Shown piece by piece: positions 5,552-7,965 of a stretch of DNA of 7,965 bases (the first letter of the stretch is position 1; every line of letters begins with the position of its first letter). The DNA lies in assembly GCA_902495155.1 (NCBI GenBank), contig CABUWD010000094.1:1-7965 (forward strand), written 5' to 3'. The DNA comes from an uncultured Collinsella sp. GTDB lineage: Bacteria; Actinomycetota; Coriobacteriia; Coriobacteriales; Coriobacteriaceae. The position numbers were made by a program, and so were the translations under genes. Under the pieces are notes generated by a model. It was not told where the DNA came from and made no database searches. It was given only the letters and a program-made list of their open reading frames with translations.

Positions 5552-7683
5552 TTGCGCCTGCCGCCTCCGTTGGCACCCTGACGCCCCTGAGCTGCACGGT
5601 TGCGCCCGGCAGTGTTCTGCGCGCGCGACATGCCGCTGTGCCCCTTGCTGCCCTTAGGCCCCTTGCCAGCGGCGCCACCGTGGGCCTTGCCGCCCTTCTT
5701 GCCTGCGCCATGCCCACCGCCAGCAGACGTCTCGCCCGGGCGCGGCGGCACGGGACGGATCAGGCAATGCTTGGTGTAGCCGATCAGGTCGCGACGGCCA
5801 GCCTTTTCCAGCGCCTCGCGTACCAGCTTGTAGTTCTCGGGCTTGCGATACTGGATGAGCGCGCGCTGCATGGCCTTCTCGTGCGGGTCGCGCGCCACAT
5901 AGATCGGTTTCATGGTGCGCGGGTCCACGCCGGTGTAGTACATGCACGTCGACATAGTGGACGGTGTGGGGTAGAAGTCCTGCACCTGCTCGGGCATGTA
6001 GCCCATGTCGCGCACGGCTTCGGCAAGATCCACGGCTTCCTTCATGGTTGAACCGGGGTGGCTCGAGATCAGATACGGCACCACGTACTGCTTGAGTCCG
6101 TATTCGCGATTCAAGCGTTCAAATTTACGGCAGAATGCGTCGTAGACGGCGCGACTCGGCTTGCCCATCACGGACAGCACCGCGTCGCTCACGTGCTCGG
6201 GTGCCACGCGTAACTGGCCCGAGACATGGTGCTCTAGCAGCTCGCGCAAAAACTCGTCCGAGGCATCGGCCATGGTGTAGTCAAAGCGGATGCCGCTGCG
6301 GACGAAGACCTTCTTGACGCCCGGCAGCTGGCGTAGGTCGCGCAGCAGCTGCGTGTAGCCGGTCTCGTCGACCACCATGTTCTTGCACACGCTCGGCCAC
6401 AGGCAGCGCTTGTTCTTGCACACGCCGTGCTTGAGCTGCTTGTCGCAGGCGGGGCGGCTAAAGTTGGCCGTCGGTCCGCCCACGTCGTTGATATAGCCCT
6501 TAAACTCGGGATCGCGCGTGAGCAGCTCGGCCTCGCGCATGATCGAGTCGTGGCTGCGCATCTGCAACACGCGGCCCTGGTGGAAGGTGAGGGCGCAAAA
6601 CGAGCACTCACCAAAACAGCCGCGGTTGGAGCTTATGGAAAACTTGATCTCAGCAAAGGCCGGCACGCCGCCCGCCGCGTCGTAGTCGGGATGCCAATCG
6701 CGTGCGTAGGGGAGCTCGGCCACCTCGTCCATCTCGTCGGTGGTGAGCGTCGCCGACGGCGGGTTCTGCACCACATAGACGCTGTTGGGGTAGGGCTCTA
6801 CCAGGCGGTGTCCGGTGATGGGGTCCATGTTCTGCTGCTGCACATTAAAGCTGCGTGCGTAGTTGAGCTTGTCGGCGGCTAGGTCGTCCCAGCTGGGCAG
6901 CAAGTCGTAGTCGTAGACCTCGTCGAGCGAGCTGGTGCGGTAGACGGTGCCGTTGATATAGGTGATCTGGTCGACGGGCAGTCCCGCGTCGAGCGCGTCG
7001 GCGATCTCGACAATCGCGTGCTCGCCCATGCCGTAGATGAGGATGTCGGCGCCCGAGTCGAGCAGTACCGAGCGCTTAAGCTTGTCCTGCCAGTAGTCGT
7101 AGTGGGCCAGACGGCGCAGGCTCGCCTCGATGCCGCCGATAATGATGGGAGCGTCCTTGAACGTCTGACGGATGAGATTGCCGTAGACCGTGACGGCTCG
7201 ATTGGGGCGGTGCCCCTCCTCGCCACCGGGAGTGTAGGCGGCGGTGTGGCGGCGGTGCTTGTTCACCGAATAGTGGTTGACCATGGAGTCCATGTTGCCG
7301 GCACTGACGAGAAAGCCCAGGCGCGGCTTGCCAAGCACGGTGATGCTAGCGGGGTCGGTCCAGTCGGGTTGGCAGATGATGCCCACCTTGTAGCCATGTG
7401 CATCGAGCACGCGGCTGATGATGGCCATGCCAAAACTGGGGTGGTCCACATAGGCGTCGCCGCAGATGTAGACAAAGTCGCACTGGTCCCAGCCGCGCGC
7501 ATCCATGTCGGCGCGGCTGACGGGGAGGAACTTGTCGCGGCCCGGGCGCCAGGGGCGTGTGGGCGCTGCTGGGGTATGCGTGGTGTGCCCACCCTGCGCC
7601 TTACCGCCGCGCTTTTGCTGCTGGCCCTGTTTGCCCTGCTGACTGCGCTGGTTGTTCTGAGCGTGCTGAGGCTTTTTTGCCAC
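5548..7683 (-). CDS. ygiQ: YgiQ-family radical SAM protein
   Basis: Protein of 711 residues, close to the usual YgiQ size (about 740 in E. coli). The GTG start at 7683 is preceded by GGGAGGG; a longer reading from 7854 has no such site and would add 57 atypical residues. The family core begins near residue 52 with FLPVSRADMDARGW and GDAYVDHPSFG. The radical SAM motif is C356-x3-C360-x2-C363, which binds a [4Fe-4S] cluster for S-adenosylmethionine cleavage. A second Cys group, C413, C422, C427 and C433, follows GGPTANFSRPA and may bind another cluster. Near the C-terminus the conserved FYPTPSTMSTCMYYTG and DPHEKAMQRALIQYRKP segments are present. The reaction is not established for the family. 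Residues 2-49 (Gln/Lys/Arg-rich) and the last 60 residues (Gly/Lys/Ala-rich) contain no acidic residue. They look disordered and may bind RNA or DNA. Probably its own transcription unit. Confidence 0.95.
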   Translation of the reverse strand: MAKKPQHAQNNQRSQQGKQGQQQKRGGKAQGGHTTHTPAAPTRPWRPGRDKFLPVSRADMDARGWDQCDFVYICGDAYVDHPSFGMAIISRVLDAHGYKVGIICQPDWTDPASITVLGKPRLGFLVSAGNMDSMVNHYSVNKHRRHTAAYTPGGEEGHRPNRAVTVYGNLIRQTFKDAPIIIGGIEASLRRLAHYDYWQDKLKRSVLLDSGADILIYGMGEHAIVEIADALDAGLPVDQITYINGTVYRTSSLDEVYDYDLLPSWDDLAADKLNYARSFNVQQQNMDPITGHRLVEPYPNSVYVVQNPPSATLTTDEMDEVAELPYARDWHPDYDAAGGVPAFAEIKFSISSNRGCFGECSFCALTFHQGRVLQMRSHDSIMREAELLTRDPEFKGYINDVGGPTANFSRPACDKQLKHGVCKNKRCLWPSVCKNMVVDETGYTQLLRDLRQLPGVKKVFVRSGIRFDYTMADASDEFLRELLEHHVSGQLRVAPEHVSDAVLSVMGKPSRAVYDAFCRKFERLNREYGLKQYVVPYLISSHPGSTMKEAVDLAEAVRDMGYMPEQVQDFYPTPSTMSTCMYYTGVDPRTMKPIYVARDPHEKAMQRALIQYRKPENYKLVREALEKAGRRDLIGYTKHCLIRPVPPRPGETSAGGGHGAGKKGGKAHGGAAGKGPKGSKGHSGMSRAQNTAGRNRAAQGRQGANGGGRRN

Positions 7684-7686
7684 GAT

Positions 7687-7693
7687 CCCTCCC
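7687..7693 (-). promoter_or_regulatory. ribosome-binding site of the YgiQ gene
   Basis: On the minus strand GGGAGGG lies 3 bases before the GTG at 7683. It is the only strong site upstream and decides the start. Confidence 0.8.
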
Positions 7694-7714
7694 GATGTTT
7701 GTATGCTGCACGTA

Positions 7715-7720
7715 ATTGTA
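7715..7720 (-). promoter_or_regulatory. candidate -10 box of the YgiQ gene
   Basis: The minus strand reads TACAAT (5 of 6 to TATAAT), 31 bases upstream of the GTG. No good -35 box is visible at 16-18 bases; that place is taken by the inverted repeat at 7721-7755. An activator-dependent or weak promoter is possible. Confidence 0.4.
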
Positions 7721-7755
7721 ACCAGTCTTTTTGGGACGGGGCTAAAAAGACTGGT
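7721..7755. promoter_or_regulatory. perfect 12-bp inverted repeat, possible operator
   Basis: ACCAGTCTTTTT (7721-7732) and AAAAAGACTGGT (7744-7755) are exact reverse complements around an 11-base centre. The repeat directly abuts the candidate -10 of the YgiQ gene and covers its -35 region. The T-run lies on the loop side of the stem on both strands, so it does not fit an intrinsic terminator. AGACTG occurs again at 7808-7813. Confidence 0.6.
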
Positions 7756-7936
7756 GGAGTACATGAGCTGGCGGATCGGCGCGTCGATGTGGGTGTCGTT
7801 TGTTTCCAGACTGTGTATCCCTGTGTCGAAGGGGCCATCTCGCGCGCACGCCATGTTGTCAATGGGTTACAGTATGAACGGTGGCTATGTTTCCGCCAAC
7901 GCACGAGAGGGTCGTCAACAAGGAGGATGCACGACG
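7756..7936. other. rest of the divergent intergenic region
   Basis: Between the inverted repeat and the last gene I see no coding sequence, RNA gene or convincing promoter. TTGTCA at 7856-7861 and TATGAA at 7873-7878 are only 11 bases apart, too close for a standard promoter. AGGAGG at 7921-7926 is the probable ribosome-binding site of the next gene. Confidence 0.5.
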
Positions 7937-7965
7937 ATGCAGCGTGCCAAACAGATATCGGAGTC
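7937..7965 (+). CDS. start of an unidentified gene, 3'-partial
   Basis: Only nine full codons are in the window: MQRAKQISE. The ATG at 7937 lies 10 bases after AGGAGG; another ATG at 7927 directly abuts that site and is too close. The KQxSES-like beginning recalls DUF1275 (YoaK) membrane proteins, but this is a guess from too few residues. The gene is divergent from the YgiQ gene. Confidence 0.5.

Noticed and set aside
5515..6051. Plus-strand open frame beginning at the CPBP end and running over the YgiQ tail
   Set aside because: It is the antisense of the low-complexity Gly/Lys tail of YgiQ and shows no features of its own.
7721..7755. Inverted repeat as an intrinsic terminator
   Set aside because: The T-run is on the loop side of the stem on both strands, no T-tract follows the stem, and no gene ends nearby.
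7684..7854. N-terminal extension of the YgiQ protein to 7854
   Set aside because: It would translate through the candidate promoter and inverted repeat; GGGAGGG before the GTG at 7683 is the better start.

Overview
The window looks like chromosomal DNA of a high-GC, strictly anaerobic actinobacterium. A Coriobacteriia member close to Collinsella is my best guess. That guess rests on GC-rich codon use, a CpI-like [FeFe] hydrogenase, a YgiQ radical SAM protein and the general look of the proteins. I could run no search, so the taxonomy is inference. I see no rRNA, tRNA, CRISPR array, IS element or phage gene.

Layout. (1) Positions 2-4140, + strand, form a tight three-gene unit with gaps of 2 and 3 bases. 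It holds an [FeFe] hydrogenase whose N-terminus lies outside the window, a Tat-exported lipoprotein of the SsuA/TauA/NMT1 substrate-binding type, and one protein that fuses the ABC permease to its ATPase. The gene order suggests that uptake of an unknown small molecule is expressed together with hydrogen metabolism. This is the most interesting feature of the window. (2) Positions 4141-4640 hold a small cassette: two copies of a ~43-bp imperfect direct repeat, each followed by an extended -10-like element. Between them lie a strong palindrome, a long stem-loop and a 66-residue RelB/DinJ-like antitoxin gene with no toxin beside it. (3) Positions 4640-5551, + strand, encode a CPBP-family membrane protease. 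(4) Positions 5548-7683, - strand, encode a YgiQ-type radical SAM protein with long acid-free basic tails at both ends. Its stop codon overlaps that of the CPBP gene in a shared CTAG. (5) Positions 7684-7936 are the divergent intergenic region, with a perfect 12-bp inverted repeat next to the probable ygiQ promoter. (6) A new + strand gene starts at 7937 and runs off the window.

How the genes work together. Only the first three show clear operon linkage. The hydrogenase would act in the cytoplasm on ferredoxin or similar carriers. The lipoprotein would sit outside the membrane and feed the fused permease-ATPase. The antitoxin, protease and YgiQ genes look like separate transcription units.
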